A stretch of 64,000 nucleotides of DNA, from assembly GCF_019744875.1 (NCBI RefSeq), contig NZ_JAIETU010000005.1, positions 1,026,001 to 1,090,000 of the forward strand. Reading direction: 5' to 3'. Within the stretch, counting starts at the first letter, position 1, and every line of letters begins with the position of its first letter. This document shows, piece after piece, positions 1-9,950 of the stretch. Source of the DNA: Hyphomicrobium sp. (lineage in GTDB: Bacteria > Pseudomonadota > Alphaproteobacteria > Rhizobiales > Hyphomicrobiaceae). Under the pieces are notes generated by a model that saw only the letters and a program-made list of their open reading frames with translations, was not told where the DNA came from and did no database searches. The translations under genes and the position numbers were made by a program.

Positions 1-164
1 CCCGGGATCGAAAGTTGGACGACCCATCCGGCAGCTGAATATTTTTCTGTCATGGGCGGACTATGGGCCCAGCGGGGGGTGGGCGCAACGACGATCGGCG
101 TGAGAGCATGCGACATCCTGTGGTGCGCTGCCTCAAGTGCACCGATCGGGGCGGTGGGCGTGCG

Positions 165-1433
165 TTAGACCGCGGTCTCGGTCGTCTCGCGCTTCGCGCC
201 GACGCCGAAGCGGCGCTCGATGTAGTCTTCCACCAGGGTCTTGAAGTCGGCGGCGATGTTGGGCCCGCGCAGGGTCATGGCCTTCTTGCCGTCGATGAAG
301 ACGGGCGCGGCGGGGCTTTCTCCGGTGCCGGGCAGCGAGATGCCGATGTCGGCGTGCTTCGATTCCCCCGGGCCGTTCACGATGCAGCCCATGACGGCGA
401 AGGTCAGCGTCTCGACGCCGGGGTAGCGGACTTTCCAGTCCGGCATGCGGTCGCGGATCATGTCCTCGACGTCGCGGGCGAGCTCCTGGAATACGGTGGA
501 CGTGGTGCGGCCGCAGCCCGGGCAGGCGGCGACGACGGGCACGAATGTCCGCAGCCCCATGGTCTGGAGGATTTCCTGGCCGACCTTCACTTCGAGCGTG
601 CGGTCGCCGCCGGGCTCCGGCGTCAGCGAAATGCGGATGGTGTCGCCGATGCCGTCCTGCAGCACGACGCCGAGCGCGGCCGTGGAGGCGACGATGCCCT
701 TCGAGCCCATGCCGGCTTCCGTCAGGCCCAGGTGCAGCGCGTAGCGGCAGCGCGCCGCCAGCATGCGATAGACTGCGATCAGGTCCTGCACCGCCGAGAC
801 CTTGGCGGAGAGGATGATCTTGTCGGCGCCCATGCCGAGCTTTTCAGCCAGCTCCGCCGAGAGCAGCGCTGACTGCACGATGGCTTCGTGCATGACCTGG
901 CGCGCATCCTTGGGCGCGGCCGAGTTTGCGTTCTCGTCCATCAGGCGGGTGAGCAGCTCCTGGTCGAGCGAGCCCCAGTTGACGCCGATGCGCACCGGCT
1001 TGTCGTGCTTCAGCGCGATGTCGATGATGTCGGCGAACTGGCGGTCCTTCTTGTCCTTGAAGCCGACGTTGCCGGGATTGATGCGGTATTTGTCGAGCGC
1101 TTCGGCGCAGGCCGGGTTTTCGGCGAGAAGCTTGTGGCCGATGTAGTGGAAGTCGCCGACGAGCGGCACGCGCACGCCGCGCTTCAGAAGGCCGTCGCGG
1201 ATGTGGGGCACGGCCTTGGCGGCCTCGTCGCGGTCGACGGTGATGCGGACGAGCTCGCTGCCGGTGCGGGCCAATGCGGCGACCTGGGCGATCGTGCCCT
1301 GGATGTCGGCCGTGTCCGTGTTGGTCATCGACTGGACGACGACCGGGCTCGCGCCGCCCACCACGACGCCCGCCACGTCGACCGGTACGGACCAGCGGCG
1401 CGGGGCGATTTGGGTGTTCGGCGTGTCGGTCAT
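165..1433 (-). CDS. ispG: 4-hydroxy-3-methylbut-2-enyl diphosphate synthase (flavodoxin)
   Basis: IspG/GcpE converts methylerythritol cyclodiphosphate to HMBPP in the cytosolic non-mevalonate isoprenoid pathway. The protein is 422 aa, normal for the single-domain bacterial form. The start of the TIM-barrel part reads [14 protein letters not shown]. The [4Fe-4S] cluster Cys residues are seen as ACPGCGRT at about residues 301-304 and [12 protein letters not shown] near 348, the latter being the family hallmark. It lies 107 bp downstream of znuB on the same strand, but nothing links the two functionally. No clear terminator follows it within the window. Long open frames on the opposite strand across this gene are GC-rich shadows. 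Confidence 0.97.
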   Translation of the reverse strand: MTDTPNTQIAPRRWSVPVDVAGVVVGGASPVVVQSMTNTDTADIQGTIAQVAALARTGSELVRITVDRDEAAKAVPHIRDGLLKRGVRVPLVGDFHYIGHKLLAENPACAEALDKYRINPGNVGFKDKKDRQFADIIDIALKHDKPVRIGVNWGSLDQELLTRLMDENANSAAPKDARQVMHEAIVQSALLSAELAEKLGMGADKIILSAKVSAVQDLIAVYRMLAARCRYALHLGLTEAGMGSKGIVASTAALGVVLQDGIGDTIRISLTPEPGGDRTLEVKVGQEILQTMGLRTFVPVVAACPGCGRTTSTVFQELARDVEDMIRDRMPDWKVRYPGVETLTFAVMGCIVNGPGESKHADIGISLPGTGESPAAPVFIDGKKAMTLRGPNIAADFKTLVEDYIERRFGVGAKRETTETAV

Positions 1434-1540
1434 CGGTTCACGATCCAGGGGCGGGGATAGTCCAGCGTCAGGGATAGGCTGCGGGCAACCGCCAGGCTCT
1501 CATTTAATCGAGGATTGTGACCTCTGCCAGCGGCCGGACG

Positions 1541-2340
1541 TCACGTTCGCCTGCCGAGGGCCGCGGAGGCGACGGAAAGGCCCGCAATCAGGGCCATCAC
1601 GAGCACGATCGCGGGCCCGCCGGGGACGTCGAAATTGACCGACAGGCCAAGGCCGAGCAGCACGCTGGCGACGGCGACCAGCGCGGCGAGGATGGCCATG
1701 CGTTCGGGCGTGGACGACAGCGGGCGGGCGGCCACGGCCGGGACGATCAGGAACGCGATCACGAGCAGTGCGCCGACGATCTTGATGGCGATGGCGATGG
1801 TCAGCGACAGCAGCACGATGAAGACCGCCTTGATGACGTTGCGGTTGACGCCTTCGGCGGAGGCCAGTTCCTCGTGCACGGCGAGGCGCAGCATGGGCTG
1901 CCAGAGCCGCGACAGCACGGCCAGCACCAGGGCGCCGCCGCCGAACACCCAGTAGAGATCGGATGTCGTGACGGCGAACACGTCGCCGAACAGATAGCCC
2001 ATGAGATCGACGCCGGGGCCGCTCAGCCGCATGGTGGCGATGACGCCGAGCGCGAGCGCACCGTGGTGCATCAGGCCGAGGATGGCATCGAGCGGCACGA
2101 CCTTCTGGCGCGACAACAGGATGAGCAGTCCCGCCATCGCGAGCGTGACGGCGATGACGGGGGCGGTGATGTCGATGCCGAGGAACAGGCCGAGGGCGAT
2201 GCCGATCAGGCTCGCCTGCGAGATCGTCTCGCCGAAATAGGCCATCCGGTTCCAGATGACGAGGGAGCCCAAGGGGGCGGCGACGACGGCGAGCGCCAGC
2301 GACGCGGCGAGGGCGCGGAGCAGAAACGGCTCGAGTTCGA

Positions 2341-2344
<4 letters not shown>
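1541..2344 (-). CDS. znuB: zinc ABC transporter permease
   Basis: Integral membrane permease of the ZnuABC high-affinity zinc importer (ABC-3 family, FecCD-like fold). The 267-aa product starts IELEPFLLRALAAS and has about eight hydrophobic segments; the typical PLGSLVIWNRMAYFGE stretch lies near residue 35. I chose the GTG at 2344 because it overlaps the znuC stop codon (GTGA coupling). A longer in-frame opening up to 2557 runs inside znuC, has non-transporter composition and was discarded. It is third in the zur-znuC-znuB operon. The metal could also be manganese, but the adjacent Zur-type regulator and His-rich ZnuC favour zinc. Confidence 0.93.
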
Positions 2345-3282
<938 letters not shown>

Positions 3283-3294
3283 ACTGGATTTAGC

Positions 3295-3801
3295 CTATTC
3301 CTTTCCGCCCCCCGCTGCGCAGCGGGGACAGAGGCCCTGGACCTCCACGAACTTTACACGGGCCTGGAACTTGGCGCCAACGGCTGCTTCGCCGATCAGG
3401 TCGAAGATGTGCTGGCCGTCCACCTCGCCGACGGCGCCGCATTTCTCGCACGAGAGAAACAGCGGACGGCGCCCGGTGCGATGATCCATCCGGCGGCAGG
3501 CAAAGAACGCGTTCTTGCTTTCGAGGCGGTGGATGACGCCCGCTTCGAGCAGGGCGTCGATGGCGCGGTAGATCGAGATGGGCGCGACGCGCGTGCCCTT
3601 GTCGGCCAGCCGCGCGAGAATTTCGTAGGCGCCGATCGAGGCGTAGGTGGCCGCGATTTCCTCGTAGACCATCTGGCGCAACTTGGTGAAGCGCAGGTTC
3701 TTGGCGGCGAATTCCTCACCCGCACGCTCGACCGCCTTTGCCAGGCGTTTGCCGTTCGTCTTGTCCGGTGGAGGAAATGCGATGCGTGCGACGTCAGACA
3801 T
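3295..3801 (-). CDS. zur: Fur-family zinc uptake regulator
   Basis: Zinc-responsive repressor of the Fur family, 168 aa from the ATG at 3801. The winged-helix DNA-binding part lies at about residues 30-95 (KLRQMVYEEI ... ISIYRAIDALLEAGVIHRL). The structural zinc site is two CxxC pairs, CEKC (118-121) and CPRC (158-161). It is the first gene of zur-znuC-znuB, so it probably regulates its own operon. The frame stays open far upstream (to 4281), but that extension has no Fur-like sequence. No strong Shine-Dalgarno precedes 3801; an in-frame ATG at 3846 is a less likely alternative. Zur is preferred over Fur because of the operon context. Confidence 0.93.
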   Translation of the reverse strand: MSDVARIAFPPPDKTNGKRLAKAVERAGEEFAAKNLRFTKLRQMVYEEIAATYASIGAYEILARLADKGTRVAPISIYRAIDALLEAGVIHRLESKNAFFACRRMDHRTGRRPLFLSCEKCGAVGEVDGQHIFDLIGEAAVGAKFQARVKFVEVQGLCPRCAAGGGKE

Positions 3802-4281
3802 CGGGGCCCGTGACGTTTCTGATGACCTTCCGTTACACGATATCATGACGGTCCCGGCTGCCCAGGAAAATCGCACGGGATGTGCTCGCGGGCAGTGACT
3901 ACCTCGTGAAGAGCCGTGTATCGCGTGGGCGGCGCGCGGATCACGCCTGTATTGCGGCGGTAGAACGTGGCAGCGGGCAAGTCTACGGCGTCGTTTTATT
4001 GCAGTCCGCCCGATGTTTGGCGGCGCGTGTGAATGAGCGTTGCCCGCGTGGGAGCCAATACCGGCGGGGCTTCGCGACGGATTCCCGCGCCCGGGCTCGT
4101 CTTCCATTAACGACATTAAATCGCCGTCATGTGCTTCAAACGCCGCAATGCCGCCGCGATGAAGCTGGGGAATAGCTGGAACTGTACATAAGTCGATTGC
4201 CGTCGCGGCGAACCGGTCGCCCGCGGCAAGAAAATGCGCGGAGGCTGTCGACGGCCCGCGCGCGAGCGAGGATTTCGACAC
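3802..4281. other. 480-bp intergenic region between zur and a divergent membrane-protein gene
   Basis: This stretch separates the divergently transcribed zur operon and the large membrane-protein gene, so it must hold both promoters. I see no convincing gene; a 97-codon plus-strand open frame (3882-4175) has no recognisable features. At 3830-3851, 29-50 bp upstream of the zur start, is an imperfect palindrome with outer CCGT and ACGG arms around an ATAT centre. It is the best-placed candidate for a Zur operator but only about half its positions are symmetric. The znuA gene, often placed divergently from zur/znuC, is not here. Confidence 0.5.
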
Positions 4282-7200
4282 ATGGGCTGGGACGTCAAGG
4301 CCACTGCCGACGGGGTTGTTCAGTCGCTGCCCTCACTTCCAAGCCTGCCGCAGGACGTCTCGCTGCCGCAGGCCGCCAACTGGATCATGATGGGCCTCGT
4401 GGTGCTCGGGGTGGCGAGCGTTCTCGTCAGGCTCATTCCCAAGGTGTGGGCGGCGATCGAGCACGCCCTGTTCACCAACTGGCGCCTCGCCCTGATCGGC
4501 AGCTCCGCGCTCATCCTGTCGCTGGCGGGTGCCTGGACGACGTGGGACGGCATGCGGAACTTCACGGGTGAATCCGTGCTGTCGGCGATGTTCACGTTCG
4601 GCATTCATGGCGTGATGCTGATCGTGGCCTGGCTGATCGGCGAAAGCTTCGCCACCGGCATGAACCAGGTGCAGGGCCGGCACGGCCGCAGCGTCAGCCC
4701 GCCAATGGTGGCGCTGACGGTGCTCGGCGGGGCGCTGCTGGTGATCGCGGCGGCGGTCGCCATCCTGCACGCAGGCTTCTCGAGCGACCAGTTGCTCTAC
4801 GGATCGGCGGGCGCGGGCGCGCTGCTGCTGGTCACCGCGGGCGTCATGATGTTCTCCAAGAGCGACGTCATCCAGCCCTACGCGCAGGGTTTGCGCATCG
4901 TCGCCAAGAATTCGATGCTGTGGGTGATGTTCCTCGCCTGCATGGCGACGAGCGTGTTCTTCTCGTTCGACAGCCGCTTCAACGTCATCTTCCCGAAGGA
5001 TCAGCGCGAGCGCGCGGCGGAGATCCGCACCAAGAACCAGGTGGCGGGCGTCGTTGCCGATATCGGCGAGACCATTTCCACGCGGCGGATCACGGAAGCC
5101 GAAAAGCTGTTCCAGAGCGAAGGCTGGGCGGCCTACGAAGGCCAGCTCGCCAATCTCTCGCGTGCCTCCGAAGGCGCCGAACAGGAGATCGAGGCGCATT
5201 TCACGCGCCAGATGGAATCGCACCGCTCGGCTATCGCCGAGCAGCAGGAGCGCGTGGCCACGGCCACCAGCGGCCAGGCAGGGCTTGCGAACAAGAAGAC
5301 GGTGCTGACGGATGAGCTGTCGCGGCTCAAAGCCGAGCGGCCGGGGCTCGCCGCCGACTATTCGGGCAAGAAGAGCGAACTCGATGGGCGCGCCAAGGAG
5401 ATCGACGCCAAGCGTGTCGAGGCGATGGCCGAGGACAAGGGCGTCGAAGGATCCCTGAAGGCCGGCAAGGGGCCGATCTACCGCGAGCGCGTCGCCGAGA
5501 TGAGCCGGCTGCGCGAGTACTACAAAATCGGCGAGGAGCGCGTGCGCGACGCGCAGAAGCGCCTGGAGACCGTCGATACGCGCGTGACGCAGATCGAGCG
5601 CGAGCTGGCGGGTGTCGATGGCGAGCTTGCCAAGCTCAAGGGCGAGGCCGTGACGGCCGAGCAGCGGATCGCGGCTGCGGAATCGTCCCAGCTCGGCCAG
5701 GAAGGCCAGAAGGTCGATCCGGCCCGTGTGCGGGCCGCCTTCGAGCAGGCGCGCGCCGGGTTCCGCCAGCAGCCGGACGCCGAGCATCTCAGCACGCTGC
5801 ATCAGTACTGCACGCAACTCTACGACGCGATGATCTCGACCGCGGCGACCAAGGACCGCGTGCGCAACGTCGATTGCGATCCCAAGCGGGCCGTGGAAGC
5901 GGCCGCGGCGATCTTCACGCTCAATGCCGGCCTGCAGGCCTTTGCGGCCAACTGCGCGGGCGGCGACAAGGTACCGACGACGGGCGGCGTCGATCCGCTG
6001 CTGTCGTTTGGCCGCAAGTGCCTGCGCGATTCCGGCCTGCCGAGCAGTGACGCCAACGTGATGGGTGAGCGGCTGTCGTTCATCGATCTCAATCGCGACG
6101 ACAAGGCGCACAACTTCGTCGTGTCGCTCAACGCGTTCCAGGACGGCAACCGGCTCGCCTATCTGGCGCTTGCGATTGCAATCGGCATCGACAGCCTGAT
6201 CTTCATGACCGGCCTGTTCGGCGCCAACGCCGTGCGCTCGCCGCTGTCGGACGTGCCGAGCCGCAAGGCGCGCAATTCGCAAGAGCTGAACGCGATGATC
6301 GAGACGGCGCTGCTGCCGGATACGTTCCGCAAGGCGCGTCTCGTCGGGCAGTCCATGCACCCGATCGAAAACGTGGACGGCTATTCAAACGAGGTGCGGC
6401 TGCACGAACTCGATCCGGAGACCGCGGTTCAGGTGCGCGATGTGCTCAACGCGGGCGCGATCATCGGCGCCGTGCGGCGCGGCGAATACCCTGGGCACTT
6501 CCTCGTGCGCTCGGAGCTGTTGGAGTTCCTCAACAGCGTCATCAAGCGGGAGCTGGAATCCAACCCCGAGAAGGCCGCGCGCGGCATGACGATGGATCAG
6601 CTCGAAGACCAGATCGTCGTCGCGCTGTTGCCGAATGTCGGGGAAACCTGCGCAGCGGTGATGAGCGAGCTGGTGCCGATCGATGACATCAAGGCGACGG
6701 GGTTCACGTCGGTGCTGTCGCTCGACGACGTTTTGGACGAGTCGCGCCCCGCGATCCTGAACGTGTTGAACACCGGTGCGACGTTCTCGGTGGTGCAGCG
6801 CGACACCAAGAGCGACGACACCTACTTCGTGCACAAGGATCTCTATAAGACGCTGGCCCGCATCCGTGCGCGCGAAGTGGGACGGGGGCAGGCCGTGTCG
6901 CTCGATCGGCGCCCCGCGATCGCCGCGCGCCAGGGTGCGCGCGCGGGCGGGTCCATCACGCCGGAGAAAGCACCGCGGCCCGCCATCGTCGACCAGACGC
7001 AGCGGCGGCCGGAGGCGAATGAGGCCGTCAATCCGGACGACGAGCGGGCGGCGGCGATTGCGGCGCTGCTGACGCCGCTCGGCATCCGGTCGGAAGACGT
7101 CCTCGACATCGGCGAGGATGGCTACATGGCGGCGCTGGCCGCCGCGAAGGTGTTCCAGTCGCTGCGCGGCAACCATCGTGCGCTCGACCGCGCTTTGGCG

Positions 7201-7596
7201 GAGAAGGAAGAGCATGCGCGCGGCGTCTTCGAGCATGCCCTTGCCAAGGAAGAGGATGCCTTGCAGGGGAACGCGGGATGGAAGCTGCAGACGCTACGCG
7301 CCGCTATCGATGAAATCGACCAGTGCTGGCCGGTGGTGATGCTGCTGCCGCACGGGCCTTACGAGGACGCGATCCAATCCGTCGTCGATACGCTCGAGCC
7401 GGATGCCGCGTCGGGTACGCTGCGCCGAGAGGATCAGGTGCTGTTCGCGATGGCGCAGGCGCTGGCCAACGATCTCGCGATCAATCCGCGCCGCAGCGCA
7501 AACGACTGGATGCTGCTCGAAGTGCTCTTTCACAAGCTGCCGCGCGCGCCCGCCCAGCAGGTCGCAGGCGGCGATGCCAAGCGCACGCTGAACTGA
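4282..7596 (+). CDS. large membrane protein with central coiled coil, unknown function
   Basis: I do not recognise this 1104-aa family. The N-terminal 230 residues hold about six hydrophobic segments (near 34-52, 69-88, 97-120, 140-165, 170-192, 210-228). A long Glu/Lys/Arg/Ala-rich coiled coil follows, to about residue 500 (for example LSRLKAERPGLAADY). Next come a Cys-containing region, one more membrane segment near 625-650 (YLALAIAIGIDSLIFMTGL) and about 450 soluble residues. The coiled coil and the final domain therefore lie on opposite sides of an odd membrane crossing; orientation is not certain. Start: ATG at 4282 with GAGGA about nine bases upstream, preferred over an in-frame ATG at 4234. 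A strong terminator follows, so it is probably a single-gene unit. A structural or trafficking role is only a guess. Confidence 0.85.
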   Translation: MGWDVKATADGVVQSLPSLPSLPQDVSLPQAANWIMMGLVVLGVASVLVRLIPKVWAAIEHALFTNWRLALIGSSALILSLAGAWTTWDGMRNFTGESVLSAMFTFGIHGVMLIVAWLIGESFATGMNQVQGRHGRSVSPPMVALTVLGGALLVIAAAVAILHAGFSSDQLLYGSAGAGALLLVTAGVMMFSKSDVIQPYAQGLRIVAKNSMLWVMFLACMATSVFFSFDSRFNVIFPKDQRERAAEIRTKNQVAGVVADIGETISTRRITEAEKLFQSEGWAAYEGQLANLSRASEGAEQEIEAHFTRQMESHRSAIAEQQERVATATSGQAGLANKKTVLTDELSRLKAERPGLAADYSGKKSELDGRAKEIDAKRVEAMAEDKGVEGSLKAGKGPIYRERVAEMSRLREYYKIGEERVRDAQKRLETVDTRVTQIERELAGVDGELAKLKGEAVTAEQRIAAAESSQLGQEGQKVDPARVRAAFEQARAGFRQQPDAEHLSTLHQYCTQLYDAMISTAATKDRVRNVDCDPKRAVEAAAAIFTLNAGLQAFAANCAGGDKVPTTGGVDPLLSFGRKCLRDSGLPSSDANVMGERLSFIDLNRDDKAHNFVVSLNAFQDGNRLAYLALAIAIGIDSLIFMTGLFGANAVRSPLSDVPSRKARNSQELNAMIETALLPDTFRKARLVGQSMHPIENVDGYSNEVRLHELDPETAVQVRDVLNAGAIIGAVRRGEYPGHFLVRSELLEFLNSVIKRELESNPEKAARGMTMDQLEDQIVVALLPNVGETCAAVMSELVPIDDIKATGFTSVLSLDDVLDESRPAILNVLNTGATFSVVQRDTKSDDTYFVHKDLYKTLARIRAREVGRGQAVSLDRRPAIAARQGARAGGSITPEKAPRPAIVDQTQRRPEANEAVNPDDERAAAIAALLTPLGIRSEDVLDIGEDGYMAALAAAKVFQSLRGNHRALDRALAEKEEHARGVFEHALAKEEDALQGNAGWKLQTLRAAIDEIDQCWPVVMLLPHGPYEDAIQSVVDTLEPDAASGTLRREDQVLFAMAQALANDLAINPRRSANDWMLLEVLFHKLPRAPAQQVAGGDAKRTLN

Positions 7597-7617
7597 GCCG
7601 CAGACGGCACTCTAGGT

Positions 7618-7655
7618 AAAAGCCCGCGTGGCGCGTTTGCCTCACGCGGGCTTTT
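7618..7655 (+). terminator. Rho-independent terminator
   Basis: A perfect 13-bp inverted repeat (AAAAGCCCGCGTG, 7618-7630, pairing with 7643-7655) has a 12-nt loop and is followed by a T-rich run. It lies 21 bp after the stop of the 1104-aa membrane-protein gene and insulates it from the VWA gene that starts 107 bp further on. Confidence 0.9.
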
Positions 7656-7761
7656 CTTATTTTTGCCATCGGCGCTGCGCCGTTCCGACACAGCAACCGC
7701 ACCATTCCGCCGGTCCCATCAAATATTCTGAGTACTCATTTATTTGATGAGGAGATTTCCA

Positions 7762-9129
7762 ATGTCACCTGTGCGGACGCTTTCTTCTCTCTTTGCCCTG
7801 GCCGCCCTCTTTGGCGGCGCATCCTCCGACAACGCGCATGCCGCCGATATCCAGGTCGGCGCAGAACTCAGCCGGTCCACCATCGAGCGCAAGAGCCGTG
7901 ACCGCGTCTACTTGCGCCTGTCGCTCAAATCTCTTGCGGCAGCGGAGAAGCGGAAACGTCCGCCGATCAACGTCGCGCTCGTGATCGACCGGTCCGGCTC
8001 CATGAGCGGCGACCGCCTGGCGGCTGCGAAGAAGGGCGCGCATGTCGCGCTCGAACGACTCGCCAGCGACGATATCGCCGCGCTCGTGTCCTACAATCAC
8101 GAGGTGTCCGTTGACCGAAAGGCCGACAAGATCGGCTCCAAGCGCGACGCGATCGAGCGGGCCATCGACGAACTCAGTGCCAGCGGAACGACCGCGCTCT
8201 ATGCCGGCGTCAAGGAGGGCGGCGAGCAGGTGAAGGCTTACCGCTCCGATATGCAGGTCAACCGCGTCGTGCTGCTGTCGGACGGACTGGCTAACGTGGG
8301 TCCGAGCACGCCTGGGGATCTGGCTGAACTCGGGCGCGCGCTTGCCGGAAAGGGCATCAGCGTTTCGACCATCGGCCTCGGGCTTGAGTACAACGAAGAC
8401 CTGATGCAGCGCCTCGCGGCGGCCAGCGACGGCAACCATGTGTTCGTCGAGCGCCCGAGCGATCTTGCCGAGGTGTTCGACCGCGAGTTCGGCGATGCGC
8501 TTTCGATTGCGGCGCGCGATATCGTCATCACCATCGAGTGCAAGGCCGGGTTCACGCCGAAGCGCGTGCTGGGCCGGGACGGCGAGATCTCGGGCAACCG
8601 CATCACGCTCAAGCTCAACCAGCTTCAGGCCGACAACGAGCGCTACGTCGTAGTCGAACTCGATCCGCCGTCGCGCGGGGTTGACGGCTCGGAAGCGGAT
8701 ATCGCGAGCGTCGAACTCGACTACATGAACATGGACAGCGGTTCGCGCGGCTCGAAGCAGGCCAGCGTCAAGGCGCGCTTCACCGATGACGCGAAGGACG
8801 CGGACGGAAGCGTCAACAAGAGCGTCATGAGCCAGGTGACGGAGCAGGTGGCGACGGAGAACACGGAACGAGCCGTGGAGCTGCGGGACCAGGGCGATGT
8901 GGCGGGCGCGCGCAAGCTGCTTGAGGAAAACGCGAGCTACCTCTCGACGCAGAAGGGCTCGCTCGGGATGGGTAGCGCGGCCGCGCCTAAGGCTTCGATC
9001 TCCAAGCTCGATGCGCTGGAAGCCAAGAGCCGGGAGGCCGCGGAAAACCTCGATGGCGAAAAATGGGACCGGACGCGCAAGGTGATGCGCCAGGACCAGC
9101 ACAAGTCGAAGGTGCAGCAGGCTTACTGA
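7762..9129 (+). CDS. secreted VWA-domain protein
   Basis: The 455-aa precursor begins with a Sec signal peptide (MSPVRTLSSLFALAALF ... AHA, cleavage likely before ADI at about residue 28). A von Willebrand factor A domain spans about 70-235: the MIDAS motif DRSGS is at 76-80, the conserved Thr lies in SGTTALYAGV, and the Asp in VLLSDGLANVG. The remaining half is mostly beta-rich and ends in an Ala/Glu/Lys-rich helical tail. Family members are periplasmic or envelope adhesion and metal-dependent binding proteins; the ligand here is unknown. Start: ATG at 7762 with GAGGAG (7749-7754) seven bases upstream, better than the upstream TTG at 7744. It is flanked by terminators and so monocistronic. 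Confidence 0.9.
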   Translation: MSPVRTLSSLFALAALFGGASSDNAHAADIQVGAELSRSTIERKSRDRVYLRLSLKSLAAAEKRKRPPINVALVIDRSGSMSGDRLAAAKKGAHVALERLASDDIAALVSYNHEVSVDRKADKIGSKRDAIERAIDELSASGTTALYAGVKEGGEQVKAYRSDMQVNRVVLLSDGLANVGPSTPGDLAELGRALAGKGISVSTIGLGLEYNEDLMQRLAAASDGNHVFVERPSDLAEVFDREFGDALSIAARDIVITIECKAGFTPKRVLGRDGEISGNRITLKLNQLQADNERYVVVELDPPSRGVDGSEADIASVELDYMNMDSGSRGSKQASVKARFTDDAKDADGSVNKSVMSQVTEQVATENTERAVELRDQGDVAGARKLLEENASYLSTQKGSLGMGSAAAPKASISKLDALEAKSREAAENLDGEKWDRTRKVMRQDQHKSKVQQAY

Positions 9130-9148
9130 TCGGCCCCCACGAAAAAGG

Positions 9149-9181
9149 AAAAGGGCGGTCCGCGTGTGCGGCCGCCCTTTT
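9149..9181. terminator. terminator between the VWA gene and infC
   Basis: Inverted repeat AAAAGGGCGG (9149-9158) and CCGCCCTTTT (9172-9181) with a 13-nt loop. It has T runs on the plus strand and A runs preceding it, so it can terminate transcription from both convergent neighbours, the VWA gene and infC. Confidence 0.85.
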
Positions 9182-9209
9182 TTCAAATCCGGCGTGCCGG
9201 AAATGCCTG

Positions 9210-9737
9210 CTACTTCGGAGCCAGCACCATCACCATCTGGCGGCCCTCGAAGCGCGGCTCGGACTCGACCTTGGCGATTGGTTCGGTGTCGGTCTTGACG
9301 CGGACGAGCACGGCCATGCCGAGCTGCTGATGCGCCATCTCACGGCCGCGGAACCGCAGCGTGACCTTGACCTTGTCGCCTTCCTCGAAGAACCGTTTGA
9401 TCGCGCGCATCTTCACGTCGTAGTCGTGATCATCGATGCCGGGTCGCATCTTGATCTCTTTGATCTCGACGATCTTCTGATGCTTGCGTGCTTCGGCAGC
9501 TTTTTTCTGTTCTTGATATTTGTACTTGCCGAAGTCGAGAATTTTACAAACTGGCGGTTCGGCGTCAGGTGACACCTCGACCAGATCGAGCCCAGCAGCT
9601 TCCGCGCGGGCCATCGCATCAACCTTGGATACAACACCGACATTCTGGCCGGTTTCATCAATGAGCCGCACTTCGCGTGCCCGGATCGCATCGTTGATCT
9701 TCGGGCCGGTCGGCTCGCGCTCGACGGCGCCTCGCAT
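9210..9737 (-). CDS. infC: translation initiation factor IF-3
   Basis: IF-3 binds the 30S subunit and proof-reads start-codon choice. The family signature is clear: [15 protein letters not shown] at the N-terminus, [18 protein letters not shown] at the domain junction, then the Lys-rich linker and C-domain ([22 protein letters not shown]). The 175-aa frame from ATG 9737 is listed, but that ATG lies 19 bases from the only good ribosome binding site. An AUC at 9749 is spaced correctly and would add four residues (see the start-site entry). Transcribed alone: rpmI and rplT, its usual partners in many bacteria, are not adjacent. Confidence 0.96.
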   Translation of the reverse strand: MRGAVEREPTGPKINDAIRAREVRLIDETGQNVGVVSKVDAMARAEAAGLDLVEVSPDAEPPVCKILDFGKYKYQEQKKAAEARKHQKIVEIKEIKMRPGIDDHDYDVKMRAIKRFFEEGDKVKVTLRFRGREMAHQQLGMAVLVRVKTDTEPIAKVESEPRFEGRQMVMVLAPK

Positions 9738-9746
9738 AGGTTTGCG

Positions 9747-9764
9747 GATGATCAGTCTCCTTAA
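9747..9764 (-). promoter_or_regulatory. infC ribosome binding site and probable AUC start
   Basis: On the minus strand TTAAGGAG (9764-9757) is followed by two in-frame ATC codons, at 9752-9750 and 9749-9747, spaced four and seven bases. The first in-frame ATG is at 9737, 19 bases from GGAG, too far for normal initiation. The second ATC has ideal spacing. Rare start codons on infC are the known basis of IF-3 autoregulation (AUU in E. coli), which makes AUC initiation here likely. Confidence 0.6.
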
Positions 9765-9950
9765 ATCGTTTCGTCAGTCGGGCCATAGCTAAGTCAGCTT
9801 CCGTCGGAATACAACGGATTCATGGCACGGAGGGCCTAGATTGCTGGGAATTCCGGCAGCGGACGGGTGTCTGAAAGTCGGAAAGATGCGGCTGCAAGTC
9901 AAGGCGGAGCCGCCTCTTGGATCGCAGAGGCAACAAATCGGCCAAGCAAA

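Noticed and set aside
3882..4175. 97-codon open frame between zur and the large membrane-protein gene.
   Set aside because: Arg/Cys-rich random-looking product, no ribosome binding site, and overlap with the divergent promoter region.
4333..6360. A 675-codon open frame on the minus strand opposite the large membrane-protein gene.
   Set aside because: Arg/His/Leu-rich composition with no domains; it mirrors codon bias of the plus-strand gene, which has membrane segments and a good ribosome binding site.
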